From contig JANXRM010000477.1 of NCBI GenBank assembly GCA_025353015.1, positions 1 to 55,524 on the forward strand: a DNA stretch of 55,524 nucleotides, in the 5' to 3' direction. Under the pieces are notes generated by a model. It was not told the DNA's origin, did not search any database, and saw only the letters and a program-made list of their open reading frames with translations. Below, piece by piece: positions 37,685 through 48,174 of this stretch. The translations under genes and the position numbers were made by a program. Within the stretch, counting starts at the first letter, position 1. Every line of letters begins with the position of its first letter. Source of the stretch: Hyphomicrobiales bacterium. GTDB lineage: Bacteria; Pseudomonadota; Alphaproteobacteria; Rhizobiales; Hyphomicrobiaceae.

Positions 37685-39703
37685 ATGTTCAAGAAGATCC
37701 TGATCGCCAATCGCGGCGAGATCGCCTGCCGTATCATCAAGACCGCCCGCAAGATGGGCATCAATACGGTGGCTGTCTATTCCGACGCCGACCGTGCGGC
37801 GCTCCACGTCCAGATGGCCGACGAGGCGGTCCACATCGGGCCGCCGGCAGCGTCCGAATCCTACCTCGTCATCGATAAGATCATCGCCGCCTGCAAAGCC
37901 ACAGGCGCGGAAGCCGTGCACCCGGGGTATGGATTTCTCTCTGAGCGGGAAGCGTTCCCCGTGGCGCTGGCCAAGGCTGGCATCGTGTTCATCGGCCCGA
38001 ACCCCAAGGCCATCGCGGCCATGGGTGACAAGATCGAATCCAAGAAGGCCGCTGCCCGCGCCAAAGTCTCGACTGTACCCGGTCATCTCGGTGAAATCGC
38101 CGACGCCAAGCAGGCGGTCATTATCGCGGGCGAAGTCGGCTATCCTGTGATGATCAAAGCGTCGGCGGGCGGTGGCGGCAAAGGCATGCGCGTCGCCTAT
38201 AACGCGGCCGAATGCGAGGAAGGGTTTGCCCTCGCCCGCTCCGAGGCCAAGTCCTCGTTCGGCGACGACCGCATCTTCATCGAGAAATTCATTGAAAATC
38301 CGCGCCATATCGAGATCCAGGTGCTGGGCGACAAACACGGCAACGTCGTCTATCTCGGCGAGCGCGAATGCTCGATCCAGCGCCGCAACCAGAAGGTGAT
38401 CGAGGAAGCGCCCTCGCCGCTCTTGGACGAGAAGACCCGGCGCGCCATGGGCGAGCAGGCGGTGGCGCTTTCCAAGGCCGTTGGCTACGACAGCGCCGGC
38501 ACTGTCGAATTCGTGGCGGGCCAGGATCGCTCGTTCTTCTTCCTGGAAATGAATACGCGCCTGCAGGTGGAACATCCGGTGACGGAGCTCATCACCGGCG
38601 TCGATCTCGTCGAGCAGATGATCCGCGTCGCGGCCGGCGAGAAACTGCCGTTCAAGCAGGCCGACATCAAGCTCAATGGCTGGGCGGTCGAGAGCCGCAT
38701 CTATGCCGAAGATCCCTACCGCAATTTCCTGCCCTCCATCGGTCGGTTGGTGAAATACCGGCCACCTCGCGAAGGCTCGGCCGGCGGTCTGACGGTGCGC
38801 AACGACACCGGCGTCACCGAAGGCGGCGAGATCTCGATGTTCTACGATCCGATGATCGCCAAGCTCGTCACGCACGCGCCGACGCGGGCAGAGGCCATCG
38901 CATTGCAAGCCGACGCGCTCGATGCGTTCCATATCGACGGCATCCAGCACAACATCCCGTTTCTGACCTCGGTGATGCAGCATCCGCGCTGGAAGAAGGG
39001 CGCGATTTCCACGGGCTTCATCAAGGAAGAGTATCCGGATGGGTTCATTGCCCGCCGGGCCGAAGGCGACGAGATCGATACGTTGGCAGCCGTCGCCGGG
39101 GTGATCGACCATCAGCACAACGTCCGCCGCCGGCACATCACGCAACAGATGAGCGGCGATGCTGTCCGTTTTGCCAAGCGCCGCGTCGTCAGGCTCGGCA
39201 AGGAAGAGCGCCGCCTGGATGTTTCAGGCGACGGCGGCGTGCCGTTCTATGTGACGTTTGCGGGCCAGGATGGGCAACGCGGCGAGACGATCGAGGTCGT
39301 ATCCACCTGGCAGCCGGGCGATCCTGTCTGGACGGGCAAGGTGGGCGACCGCGAGGTCTCGGTGCAAGTGAAGCCCATGCTCAACGGCGCGGCGCTGTCA
39401 TGGCGCGGCATCACCGTTCCCGCTCGCGTCTACACCGAGCGCGAGGCAGAACTGGCGGCGCTGATGCCGGAGAAGGCGGCGGCCGATACCTCGAAGCTAT
39501 TGCTCTGTCCGATGCCGGGTCTGGTCAAGTCGATCAGCGTTGCGGTCGGGCAAGCGGTCAAAGCCGGCGACACGCTGGCCGTGGTCGAGGCCATGAAAAT
39601 GGAGAACGTGCTGCGCGCCGAACGCGACGGCACCGTGCAGAAGATCAACGCCAAGGCCGGCGACAGTCTTGCGGTCGACGCGGTCATCATGGAGTTCGCG
39701 TAA
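37685..39703 (+). CDS. biotin carboxylase/biotin carboxyl carrier subunit (acetyl/propionyl-CoA carboxylase alpha type)
   Basis: MFKKILIANRGEIACRIIKTARKMGI; KASAGGGGKGMRV; FLEMNTRLQVEHPVTE; biotinylation motif VVEAMKMEN. Confidence 0.94.
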   Translation: MFKKILIANRGEIACRIIKTARKMGINTVAVYSDADRAALHVQMADEAVHIGPPAASESYLVIDKIIAACKATGAEAVHPGYGFLSEREAFPVALAKAGIVFIGPNPKAIAAMGDKIESKKAAARAKVSTVPGHLGEIADAKQAVIIAGEVGYPVMIKASAGGGGKGMRVAYNAAECEEGFALARSEAKSSFGDDRIFIEKFIENPRHIEIQVLGDKHGNVVYLGERECSIQRRNQKVIEEAPSPLLDEKTRRAMGEQAVALSKAVGYDSAGTVEFVAGQDRSFFFLEMNTRLQVEHPVTELITGVDLVEQMIRVAAGEKLPFKQADIKLNGWAVESRIYAEDPYRNFLPSIGRLVKYRPPREGSAGGLTVRNDTGVTEGGEISMFYDPMIAKLVTHAPTRAEAIALQADALDAFHIDGIQHNIPFLTSVMQHPRWKKGAISTGFIKEEYPDGFIARRAEGDEIDTLAAVAGVIDHQHNVRRRHITQQMSGDAVRFAKRRVVRLGKEERRLDVSGDGGVPFYVTFAGQDGQRGETIEVVSTWQPGDPVWTGKVGDREVSVQVKPMLNGAALSWRGITVPARVYTEREAELAALMPEKAAADTSKLLLCPMPGLVKSISVAVGQAVKAGDTLAVVEAMKMENVLRAERDGTVQKINAKAGDSLAVDAVIMEFA

Positions 39704-39828
39704 GCCGGGCGCGGAGCGGGGAAACAGGAAGGGTATTTGTCCGGCTCTTGTCTGTCCGGACAGGTGGCGTATGCTCGGGGTTGAAGCCGTTGTTCGCAAC
39801 GAACTGCAGCCCTCGAGGAGATGCCCCG

Positions 39829-40902
39829 ATGAGTGAGAAAGCCCCCGCCAACAAGCGTTGGAAGCACCGTCCCGAGAATTCGACGTGGGGCGACTACGGG
39901 CCTGACGATCAGCTTGGCCGCTTGAACGAGATCACGGCTGAGAAAGTCCGCCAGGGCATCGCCGAGGTCAAAACCGGGCAGACATTCAACTTGTGCATGC
40001 CGCTCGATTATCCGGGTGGCGCAGTCCTCAATCCGCGCCGGCATCCGCCGCAGATCCGCCCGACGCTGCGCGGCGACAAGCCCAACTGGGGCTATCGCGC
40101 CGAGTGGGATCACCCTGGTATGACCGACGTCATCAACGACGACATGGTTTTGCTGCATCTGCAGTACTCGACACAGTGGGATACCCTCGCCCACGTCGGC
40201 GCGCTGTTCGATGCCGACGGCGACGGCAAGGCCGAGGCCGTTTTCTACAACGGCTATCGCCTTGGCCATGAGATCGTCGGCCCGACCGATCCGAAACAGG
40301 CCGGCGGCGTCCCCGGCACATTGGTTCCAGCCATCGGCACGTCAGCGGCCAATGCGCTCGGTGTCGAGAACATGGCTAACAAGTGCATCCAGGGCCGCGC
40401 CGTTATGGTCGATCTGGAAGCGCATTTCGGCAAGGCGAAGAAGGCCGTTGGCTACGACGACCTGATGCGCATTTTCGCCGCTGATGGCATCAAGATCCTG
40501 CCCGGCGATCTCATATGTTTCCGCACGGGCTTCGACGAGGTGATCTTCGATGGCAAGAAAAAGCCTGATGAGCACAAGCTGCATCACTCCTGCTGCGGTC
40601 TCGACGGCTCTGACCAGAAACTGCTGCAATGGGTGACGGAGTCGAAGTGCGCGGCGCTGATTTCAGACAACTACGCGGTGGAAGTCCACAACGCGCCGAT
40701 CAAACCGGGCCAGTGCGTGATGCTGCCATTGCACCAGCACGCGCTGTTCAAGACCGGCGTCAATCTCGGTGAGATCTGGCGGCTGTCGGAGCTCGCGAAC
40801 TGGCTACGCAAGAACAACCGCTCGAGCTTCCTGCTCACCGCGCCACCGCTGAACCTCCCCGGCGCAGTCGGCTCACCGGCAAATGCGATCGCGACGGTGT
40901 AA
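39829..40902 (+). CDS. cyclase family protein (kynurenine formamidase-like)
   Basis: STQWDTLAHVGALFDADGDG...YNGYRL; GIKILPGDLICFRTGF; ALISDNYAVEV. Confidence 0.88.
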   Translation: MSEKAPANKRWKHRPENSTWGDYGPDDQLGRLNEITAEKVRQGIAEVKTGQTFNLCMPLDYPGGAVLNPRRHPPQIRPTLRGDKPNWGYRAEWDHPGMTDVINDDMVLLHLQYSTQWDTLAHVGALFDADGDGKAEAVFYNGYRLGHEIVGPTDPKQAGGVPGTLVPAIGTSAANALGVENMANKCIQGRAVMVDLEAHFGKAKKAVGYDDLMRIFAADGIKILPGDLICFRTGFDEVIFDGKKKPDEHKLHHSCCGLDGSDQKLLQWVTESKCAALISDNYAVEVHNAPIKPGQCVMLPLHQHALFKTGVNLGEIWRLSELANWLRKNNRSSFLLTAPPLNLPGAVGSPANAIATV

Positions 40903-40970
40903 CCTAATTTCACCATCACGGGCTCTCCAATGAGGCGAAGCGAATACTCGTTGATCTCGGCCCAACAAAA

Positions 40971-41000
40971 ACGTCATCCCCGCGAAGGCGGGGAAGACGT
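40971..41000. repeat. REP-like palindrome
   Basis: ACGTCATCCCCGCGAAGGCGGGGAAGACGT. Confidence 0.7.
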
Positions 41001-41048
41001 TGAATAGGACCGCAAGAGCAAAAAGATCAGACCGTGAAAGAAAGAACT

Positions 41049-43145
41049 ATGTCCACAACCTCCCTCGCATCTTTCCTCTCCCCGAAATCCGTCGCGATCA
41101 TTGGTGCCTCGAACGAGGTCAACAAGGTTGGCGGGCGGCCGCTGCATTACCTGCAGAGCTACGGCTTCAAGGGCAAGATTTTCCCGATCAATCCCAGTCG
41201 CAAAGAAGTGCAGGGATTGGCCGCGTTTCCAGATCTCGCGTCCTTGCCCGAGGTGCCAGAATTGGCCGTCGTCGTGGTGCCGGGAGACCTCGCGGTTGCG
41301 GCCGTCAAGGATTGCGCCAAGCGCGGGGTCAAGGCCGCGATCTGCATCACGTCGGGCTTCGGCGAAACCGGTGATCCCACAGGCGTTGCCAAGCAAAACG
41401 AGATGGTCGCGGCGGCGCGCGCCGGCGGTATGCGCATGGTCGGCCCGAATACGCAGGGCCTCGCCAACTTCGCCAACGGCTGCGTTGCGAGCTTTTCGAC
41501 GTTCTTCACCACCATCCGGCCGAAGGACGCGCCCATCGCCGTGGTCAGCCAATCCGGCGCCATGAGCGCGATCCCGATCGGCTTGTTGAACGAACGTGGG
41601 CTTGGTGCCCGCTATTCGCTAGCGACGGGCAACGATGCCGACGTCAACGTGCTTGAGATGGCGACGGCGGCGGTCAGCGATCCCGACATCAAGCTGTTGC
41701 TGCTCTATCTCGAAGGCATCCCGCGGCCCGATTTCCTGACGACACTGGCGGAAACCGCGCACAAGAACGGCGTTGCGATCGTGGCGCTCAAGTCCGGCCG
41801 CACGGACGCCGGTCAACGCGCGGCGCAGTCGCATACGGGGGCGCTGGCCAACGAGGATCGCGTCGTCGATGCGGCGTTGAAGCGGGTCGGCATCTGGCGC
41901 GTGCAGGATATCGCCGGCATGATCTCGGCGGCGGAATTGTACCTCAAGGGCTGGAAGCCCTCCGGCCGCCGTTTCGTGACGATTTCAGGCTCGGGTGCGA
42001 CCGGTGTCATGAGCGCGGACGCAGCGACCTTCGCCGGCCTCGAGGTCGTCAAGTTCGATCCAACCACACGCGCGCAACTGGATAAGATTTTGCCGAGCTT
42101 TGCCTCGGCGGCGAACCCAATTGATCTGACTGCGGCGTTGCTCTCGAACAACGGCCTGCTCGGGCAGATCCTTCCCGTCATCGCCACGGCCGACGCCGCG
42201 GATTTGTTCAAGGTGGACATGCCCGTCGGCGGGCCCGGATATGACATGCCGCAATTTGCCCGCGATATCGCAGGCTTCAGCAAAGCCACCGGCAAGCCGG
42301 TTGTGGTGGCGGGATGGCAGGGCGATATTCCGGCCACGTTCCGCGCCGAAGGCGTGCCCGTGTTCCCACTCGAAGCCGAGGCCATATCGGCGCTGGCGCA
42401 GTTCGTCGCGCACGATGAGTTGGTGACTGCAGCCAAGGCGCGCGCGATGCCGCAATGGAAGCCGCACGATGCGATCAGCGATGCCAAGAAAACCCGAACG
42501 CTGAACGAGGCGGAAAGCCTGGCACTGTTGAGCAAAGCCGGATTGAGTGTGGTGCCGCACCGGCTTTGCCGCTCGGCGCAGGACGCGGCGGCCGCCTGGC
42601 GCAATCTCGGTGGACCCGTGGTCGTCAAAGGTTGCTCGGCAGACCTGCCGCACAAATCCGAATACGGTCTCGTCCGCCTCGGTCTCGACGACGAGGACGC
42701 GATCGAGGCTGCCTACCGCGAGATGGAAGCGGCCATCGTCAAAGCGAAAGCCCGGTTCGACGGCGTCATCGTCGCGCGCATGGCGAAAGGTCGCCGCGAG
42801 ATGATGATCGGCGCGCATCGTGATGTGTTCTTCGGCCCGGTCGTCGTCGTTGGCGATGGCGGCAAGTACGTGGAGGCGATGCCCGATGTGGCGCTGCTGA
42901 TGCCGCCCTTTACACGCGAGGACGCGGTGCGGGGATTGAAACAATTGCGCTGTGTGCCGGTTCTTGGCGGTGTTCGCGGCGAGCCGCCGATGGATCAGGA
43001 TGCCATGGGCGAGGCGGCCGTGCGGGTGGCGGCGCTCATGGCGAAGGATCCGTCCATTCTGTCGATGGACATGAACCCGCTGATGCTGTTCGACGCCGGC
43101 AAAGGCTATTCCATCGTCGATGCGGTGATCGAAGTCGCGGCGTAG
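41049..43145 (+). CDS. acetate--CoA ligase family / acyl-CoA synthetase (NDP-forming)
   Basis: LASFLSPKSVAIIGASNEVNKVGGRPLHYLQ; GMRMVGPNTQGLANFANG; AVVSQSGAMSAIPIGLLNERGLG; ATP-grasp C-terminus. Confidence 0.93.
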   Translation: MSTTSLASFLSPKSVAIIGASNEVNKVGGRPLHYLQSYGFKGKIFPINPSRKEVQGLAAFPDLASLPEVPELAVVVVPGDLAVAAVKDCAKRGVKAAICITSGFGETGDPTGVAKQNEMVAAARAGGMRMVGPNTQGLANFANGCVASFSTFFTTIRPKDAPIAVVSQSGAMSAIPIGLLNERGLGARYSLATGNDADVNVLEMATAAVSDPDIKLLLLYLEGIPRPDFLTTLAETAHKNGVAIVALKSGRTDAGQRAAQSHTGALANEDRVVDAALKRVGIWRVQDIAGMISAAELYLKGWKPSGRRFVTISGSGATGVMSADAATFAGLEVVKFDPTTRAQLDKILPSFASAANPIDLTAALLSNNGLLGQILPVIATADAADLFKVDMPVGGPGYDMPQFARDIAGFSKATGKPVVVAGWQGDIPATFRAEGVPVFPLEAEAISALAQFVAHDELVTAAKARAMPQWKPHDAISDAKKTRTLNEAESLALLSKAGLSVVPHRLCRSAQDAAAAWRNLGGPVVVKGCSADLPHKSEYGLVRLGLDDEDAIEAAYREMEAAIVKAKARFDGVIVARMAKGRREMMIGAHRDVFFGPVVVVGDGGKYVEAMPDVALLMPPFTREDAVRGLKQLRCVPVLGGVRGEPPMDQDAMGEAAVRVAALMAKDPSILSMDMNPLMLFDAGKGYSIVDAVIEVAA

Positions 43146-43336
43146 TTTTATCATGCGGCATGATGGTGCGGTGCCGGTGTGTCGCAATGCGACGCCCCGC
43201 CGCGAATGATTAACAACTGCCTGTGCGAGGCATCGTTTCTGGACGGATATGCAGTGTACGATATTTAAACGTTTGATTGTTAAAGTACCTCTCGATTGCG
43301 AACCAAATCTGCAGTTTTTCGGAGGTACTGAAGGTC

Positions 43337-43843
43337 ATGAGTACGGCAACAGCAGCTGAAAGCCATCTCGCAGTGTTTGCAGACGGGGTCGATCCGGAAG
43401 CAGGGCAACTCATTGGCGCATCGAATGCCGCGGCGCCGTTGGTGATCGGCTTGGTTCTCCCGATCCTGCTCTTCCTGCTCATCGATCCGCTGGCGCTGCT
43501 GCACGCGCCGTTCATCCTGTCGACAATCCTGTTGCCGATGCTGATGTTTTCCGTGGCCGTTTACGCCTACTGCGTTCTCAATCCCGGAAATGTGGTCGGC
43601 GTTGTCGCCGAACGGGGTGCGCGTGCGCTCATCATCGTGCAAGCCAACTTTTTTGCAACGCGACGCACCACGATCGAGCGCGACGAGATCGTCACCCTTC
43701 AAATGGGTCCTGCCCAAGACAAATATGGCGTGGTGGAACCAAGGGCGATCCTGGTCCTGCAATCGGGCCAGCAAATCGGTCTGCCCGTCGTGACCGCGGA
43801 CAGCGAAGTGCGTGCGCTAAAGTCGATCATTGGGCTCCAATGA
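43337..43843 (+). CDS. membrane protein of unknown function
   Basis: GGAGGT 11 nt upstream of ATG; two hydrophobic segments APLVIGLVLPILLFLLIDPLALL and FILSTILLPMLMFSVAVYAYCVL. Confidence 0.7.
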   Translation: MSTATAAESHLAVFADGVDPEAGQLIGASNAAAPLVIGLVLPILLFLLIDPLALLHAPFILSTILLPMLMFSVAVYAYCVLNPGNVVGVVAERGARALIIVQANFFATRRTTIERDEIVTLQMGPAQDKYGVVEPRAILVLQSGQQIGLPVVTADSEVRALKSIIGLQ

Positions 43844-43875
43844 TCGCCATCGGAGCGGCGGGCGCGGACGGCCCG

Positions 43876-44466
43876 TCAGCCGAGAAGGGGTAGCTTCGCA
43901 AGCAACGTGAAACCGTTCAACATGAGCAATGAGCCCATGCTGGCCAGTGCGAAGCTGAAATAAAGAAGCATATTCGCTTCTGCAATCAATGCCACCGACG
44001 CTAGCACGATAGCAATCTGCAGAAGGGCTTGCGCCATATCGAAATAGGGGTCGCGGCGGAACGCGACTTCGCGTTCTTTACCGATCTCCTGGCCCTTGGC
44101 CCATAACTCGTCCAGGCCTTCGTTCTTCTCCTTGTCGCTGCTGAGCAAGGCAATCCGCGCCTTGTTGGCCTTGATCCGCTCCTCGATGGCGGCGCGGGAA
44201 TCCGCCGACAGCGAGGGTTGCGCCTTGAGGAACAATTCGAGGTCGGCAGTCGAGACGATGTAAAGCTCCCGGCGCGTATTTTTGGCCTGGAAGAAATTCC
44301 ACAGGTTCGTGGCGTCGATGTTGGCGCGGGTGGCGTCCTTCGTCGCATTGCCGCCGCCGAGCGTGCAGATCGCGAGCAGCGTTGCGAGGATGCCGACATA
44401 AATGCCGATCCAACGCGACCGGTGATCCTCGGCGCGCTTCGTCTCGGTGATTTCACTCATAGCCAT
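43876..44466 (-). CDS. DUF4337-like membrane protein
   Basis: MAMSEITETKRAEDHRSRWIGIYVGILATLLAICTLGGGNATKDATRANIDATNLWNFFQAKNTRRELY; helix-rich centre and TM C-terminus. Confidence 0.75.
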   Translation of the reverse strand: MAMSEITETKRAEDHRSRWIGIYVGILATLLAICTLGGGNATKDATRANIDATNLWNFFQAKNTRRELYIVSTADLELFLKAQPSLSADSRAAIEERIKANKARIALLSSDKEKNEGLDELWAKGQEIGKEREVAFRRDPYFDMAQALLQIAIVLASVALIAEANMLLYFSFALASMGSLLMLNGFTLLAKLPLLG

Positions 44467-44495
44467 CGTGTTGGTCTCCGCAGCGTTACAAGATG

Positions 44496-45116
44496 TCAGG
44501 CGATCAGATCCTTGCGGGACATGACCGAACCATCGCCGTTCAAGCGATAGACGATGGGAACGCCGGTCCCGAGCTCGCGTTTCAGGATCTCCTCGCCGGT
44601 CAAGCCTTCGAGTTTCATGATGAGGGCGCGCAACGAGTTGCCATGCGCCGCCACAATGACGTTCTTGCCCGCCTTCACCGCCGGCCAGATTTTCGCCTCG
44701 TAGTAGGGCAGCACGCGCTCCAGCGTATCCTTCAAGCTCTCGCCACCGGGGGGCGGCACGTCGTAGCTGCGGCGCCAGATGAGCACCTGCTCTTCGCCCC
44801 ACCGCTTTCGCGCATCATCCTTGTTCAACCCGGAGAGATCGCCGTAGTCGCGCTCGTTCAGCTTCTGGTCGCGCAAGGTTTCGAGGCTCTGCTGTCCAAG
44901 GCCGTCCAAGATCAGCTTCAACGTGTGCTGGGCACGAGTGAGATCGCTGGTGAAGGCGATGTCGAACTTGAGCCTTTGGGCCTTCAGGAGCACGGCTGCC
45001 GTCTTCGCCTCGGCGACGCCCTTTTCCGTGAGATCGGGGTCTTTCCAGCCGGTGAAAAGATTGAGCTTGTTCCACTCGCTTTCGCCATGGCGAACGAGCA
45101 CCAGTACATTGTCCAT
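44496..45116 (-). CDS. gpmA: 2,3-bisphosphoglycerate-dependent phosphoglycerate mutase
   Basis: [66 protein letters not shown]. Confidence 0.95.
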   Translation of the reverse strand: MDNVLVLVRHGESEWNKLNLFTGWKDPDLTEKGVAEAKTAAVLLKAQRLKFDIAFTSDLTRAQHTLKLILDGLGQQSLETLRDQKLNERDYGDLSGLNKDDARKRWGEEQVLIWRRSYDVPPPGGESLKDTLERVLPYYEAKIWPAVKAGKNVIVAAHGNSLRALIMKLEGLTGEEILKRELGTGVPIVYRLNGDGSVMSRKDLIA

Positions 45117-45202
45117 AGGTCTCTCCCGTGTGCGATGGCCGCCCATACCCAAGCGGCGTCACGAAGCGTTCTGCGGCGGCGTGTGATGCCGGCAACGCGC
45201 AA

Positions 45203-46009
45203 CTACATTCCCAAGACATCCGCCATCGAGAAAAGGCCCGGCCCTTTGCCGCGGCCCCAGAGGGCCGCCTTGATGGCACCGCGCGCGAAGATGCCCCGGT
45301 CGGTGGCGATGTGCGTGATGACGATGCGCTCGCCGTCGGCGGCGAAAACGACACTGTGCTCGCCGACGACGTTGCCGCCGCGAAGAGTGGCAAATCCGAT
45401 GTCGCCACGGTTGCGGGCGCCGGTATGGCCGTCGCGAACGCGGACGCTGCGGTCCGCCAACTTGATCTTTCGGCCTTCGGCGGCGGCTTGGCCGAGCATC
45501 AGAGCCGTGCCTGAGGGCGCATCGATCTTGTGGCGGTGGTGCATTTCCAGGACTTCGATGTCGAAATCCTCGTCCAGCGCTTCGGCAACCTTGCGCGTCA
45601 CCGCGGTCAAGAGATTGACGCCAAGGCTCATGTTGCCGGCCTTGACGATGGTGGCGTGGCGGGCGGCCGCGCCGAGCTTGGCCATTTCGGCCTCGTTCAA
45701 GCCGGTCGTGCCGATGACGTGGACGATGCGAGCATTCGCGGCCAACCCGGCGAACTCGACGGTCGCCTTGGGAATGGTGAAATCCAGAATGCCGTCGACC
45801 TTGGCGACCATCTCGAGCGGGTCATCGGTTATCAGGACGCCGGTGGCGCCGATACCCGCGAGGACACCGATATCCTGGCCGATGGATTTCGATCCCTTGG
45901 GTTCGATCGCGCCGGTGATCGTGCAGCCGTCGATGCATTGAGCGGCGCGCATCAGTTCCTGGCCCATACGGCCGGCGGCGCCCATGATGGCGAGTTTCAT
46001 TTCGGACAT
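45203..46009 (-). CDS. dapB: 4-hydroxy-tetrahydrodipicolinate reductase
   Basis: [49 protein letters not shown]. Confidence 0.96.
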   Translation of the reverse strand: MSEMKLAIMGAAGRMGQELMRAAQCIDGCTITGAIEPKGSKSIGQDIGVLAGIGATGVLITDDPLEMVAKVDGILDFTIPKATVEFAGLAANARIVHVIGTTGLNEAEMAKLGAAARHATIVKAGNMSLGVNLLTAVTRKVAEALDEDFDIEVLEMHHRHKIDAPSGTALMLGQAAAEGRKIKLADRSVRVRDGHTGARNRGDIGFATLRGGNVVGEHSVVFAADGERIVITHIATDRGIFARGAIKAALWGRGKGPGLFSMADVLGM

Positions 46010-46149
46010 GTTCGCTCCCTCGGCTTGTCACCTGTTCCAGCCGTGCGTTCGCGGTATAGCAATGGGCAGGACTGGGTGGAAGGGTGATGCGGCGTGTTGA
46101 TTTATAGGTAGCCGCGCCGGCACTGCTGGCGGCGGAGACGACCGGTGGA

Positions 46150-46686
46150 TCAGCCCGGGTGAGCGCGGGCACGCTCGATGGCTTCGGTGATGAAGCGCCG
46201 CGCTTCATCCGCGTCGCCCCAGTGCTTGATCTTGACCCATTTACCAGGTTCCAGATCCTTGTAGTGCTCGAAGAAGTGCTGGATTTGGCGGACCGTGATT
46301 TCGGGTAGATCGGTATGATTTTTCACGCGGTCATAGCGCTGGGTGATCTTCGAGGAGGGCACCGCGATCACCTTCTCGTCGCCGCCGCCGTCGTCTTCCA
46401 TGACCAGTACGCCGATGGGCCGGCAATTCATGACCGCGCCGGGGGCGATCGCGCGGGTATTACAGACCAGCACGTCCAAGGGGTCGCCATCGGCGGAGAG
46501 GGTATGCGGCACGAAACCGTAATTTCCGGGATAGCGCATGGGCGTATAAAGGAAGCGGTCGACGACGAGCGTACCGGACGCCTTGTCCAGTTCGTATTTG
46601 ATCGGTTCCCCGCCGACCGGAACCTCGATGATGACGTTGATGTCGTTCGGCGGGTTTTGGCCGATCGCTATGGCATCGATGCGCAT
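46150..46686 (-). CDS. ppa: inorganic pyrophosphatase
   Basis: [57 protein letters not shown]. Confidence 0.96.
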   Translation of the reverse strand: MRIDAIAIGQNPPNDINVIIEVPVGGEPIKYELDKASGTLVVDRFLYTPMRYPGNYGFVPHTLSADGDPLDVLVCNTRAIAPGAVMNCRPIGVLVMEDDGGGDEKVIAVPSSKITQRYDRVKNHTDLPEITVRQIQHFFEHYKDLEPGKWVKIKHWGDADEARRFITEAIERARAHPG

Positions 46687-46814
46687 GGGGTGCTCCTCTT
46701 TCCCGTGCTGTCTAAAGTCCGCACCGGGTGCCGTCCAGTTGCATCGCGTTGCGGCGGAATTGCCACATTGTGTCCGCAGGTGTCAGTTATGCTCCGCCTG
46801 GGAAGGCGAGGACA

Positions 46815-47405
46815 ATGGCGATGAATCGAGCGCGTGCAGGCGTTTTGGCCACCATTTTATACATTGGAGCATGGGCTTGTGCCCACCCCGCCAACGCCAA
46901 TCCGCTGAAAAGCCTCTACACGACGCTGGAGCTTGCGTCCTGCCGGCGCGTTGAACAGCATGCTGACGGCCATTCCTGGATCTGTGCCGGGCTCGATGGT
47001 TACCCGGTTCGGGTGGCGGAGGGCGATCAACGCACCTTCGTCAGCGTGGGCGACGAAGCGGGCCGGCATCGGGCGGCGGAGCAGACACTCGCATCCTTCA
47101 ATTCGATCTTTGATGCCAAACATGCCCGCGCGACACTGGAATGGCGCATTGTCCGCCAGAACGGGCGCCCGGTGCCGTTTGCCACGATCTTGCGCTATTT
47201 CACGTTAGCCGGCGGGCGACAGGGCGAAGTTCTCGTCGTCACGCGGGTGGCCTCGGGCCAGTCCTGCCATGTCGCCCATATCGACGCGCTGGCCAATCCC
47301 GATGCGATCGCCATCGCGCGCCAGATCGCCGATACAACAGCGCGCAGGTTCGATTGCAAATCCGCGCCCGACGTCCGCGGGCGACGGAGCAAGAGCCCAA
47401 GGTAG
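46815..47405 (+). CDS. secreted hypothetical protein
   Basis: Signal peptide MAMNRARAGVLATILYIGAWACAHPANANP; no confident domain. Confidence 0.7.
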   Translation: MAMNRARAGVLATILYIGAWACAHPANANPLKSLYTTLELASCRRVEQHADGHSWICAGLDGYPVRVAEGDQRTFVSVGDEAGRHRAAEQTLASFNSIFDAKHARATLEWRIVRQNGRPVPFATILRYFTLAGGRQGEVLVVTRVASGQSCHVAHIDALANPDAIAIARQIADTTARRFDCKSAPDVRGRRSKSPR

Positions 47406-47475
47406 GTGGGAGCTTGGCGTCGGGAGAAGACCGCCCGCCAGTGGTTCACACGGCCGGATACGTAGGGCCCAGCTT

Positions 47476-47985
47476 TCACTGCCACGTATAGGCGATCTTC
47501 TCGAGCTTGGTGCCGCCGACCGTGTCCATGAGCTTGGCCGTCGGGCGACCGCCGCGGCGCCAATAGAAGCTCGCAGCGCCGGTATTTTCAGCCAAGGCCC
47601 AGACGATCAAGCCGTTGAGGCGGCGCTCGTCGAGAGCATGGCGGGCGGCCTCGAACAGGTGCTCACCGAAGCCCAGACCCTGATGATCCGGCGCCAGATA
47701 TATTTCGTAGATCTCGCCTTGGACCTTGCCGCGGCCGCGCGATCGCCCGAAGGTGGCGTAACCCGCAATCTGGCCGGCAACCTCCAGAACCAGCAGGCCG
47801 TCGGATCCTTTGGCCGCATTCTGCCACCAGCGTTTGTCGCGCCGCCGGATCATACTCTCCAGATGGAGATGGGGGATGATGCCGCGATAGGCGACCTCCC
47901 ACGACTGCCTGAACAAATCCGCCAGGACTGCCGCATCACGCGACATCCCCTTGCGAACGCGAACCTCGGTACGAGACTGGAGCAT
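47476..47985 (-). CDS. GNAT-family N-acetyltransferase
   Basis: EIYEIYLAPDHQGLGFGEHLFEAARHALDERRLNGLIVWALAENTGAASFYWRRGG. Confidence 0.9.
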   Translation of the reverse strand: MLQSRTEVRVRKGMSRDAAVLADLFRQSWEVAYRGIIPHLHLESMIRRRDKRWWQNAAKGSDGLLVLEVAGQIAGYATFGRSRGRGKVQGEIYEIYLAPDHQGLGFGEHLFEAARHALDERRLNGLIVWALAENTGAASFYWRRGGRPTAKLMDTVGGTKLEKIAYTWQ

Positions 47986-48174
47986 GCAACGATTATAGAC
48001 AGGCTTTCGGGCGTGCGGGAAGTGGGTTCGTTTTGGGTTGCAGCGACGCGTCGAAGGTCTTGGTGAGCGCGGGTGCCGGCAGCCCTGCCCGAACGGACGG
48101 TTTGCTGTTTGAATTCACGGCTGTCTCCAGTATCAACGGGGCAAGATCTCTCGCACGATCAGGCACCGACACCC

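Noticed and set aside
37676-39145. 489-aa minus-strand ORF
   Set aside because: Antisense shadow of the biotin carboxylase gene with no recognisable domain.
38368-39828. N-terminal extension of the 844-aa plus-strand ORF upstream of the cyclase gene
   Set aside because: It overlaps the biotin carboxylase in another frame and is low-complexity RRRR-rich; the real start is the ATG at 39829.
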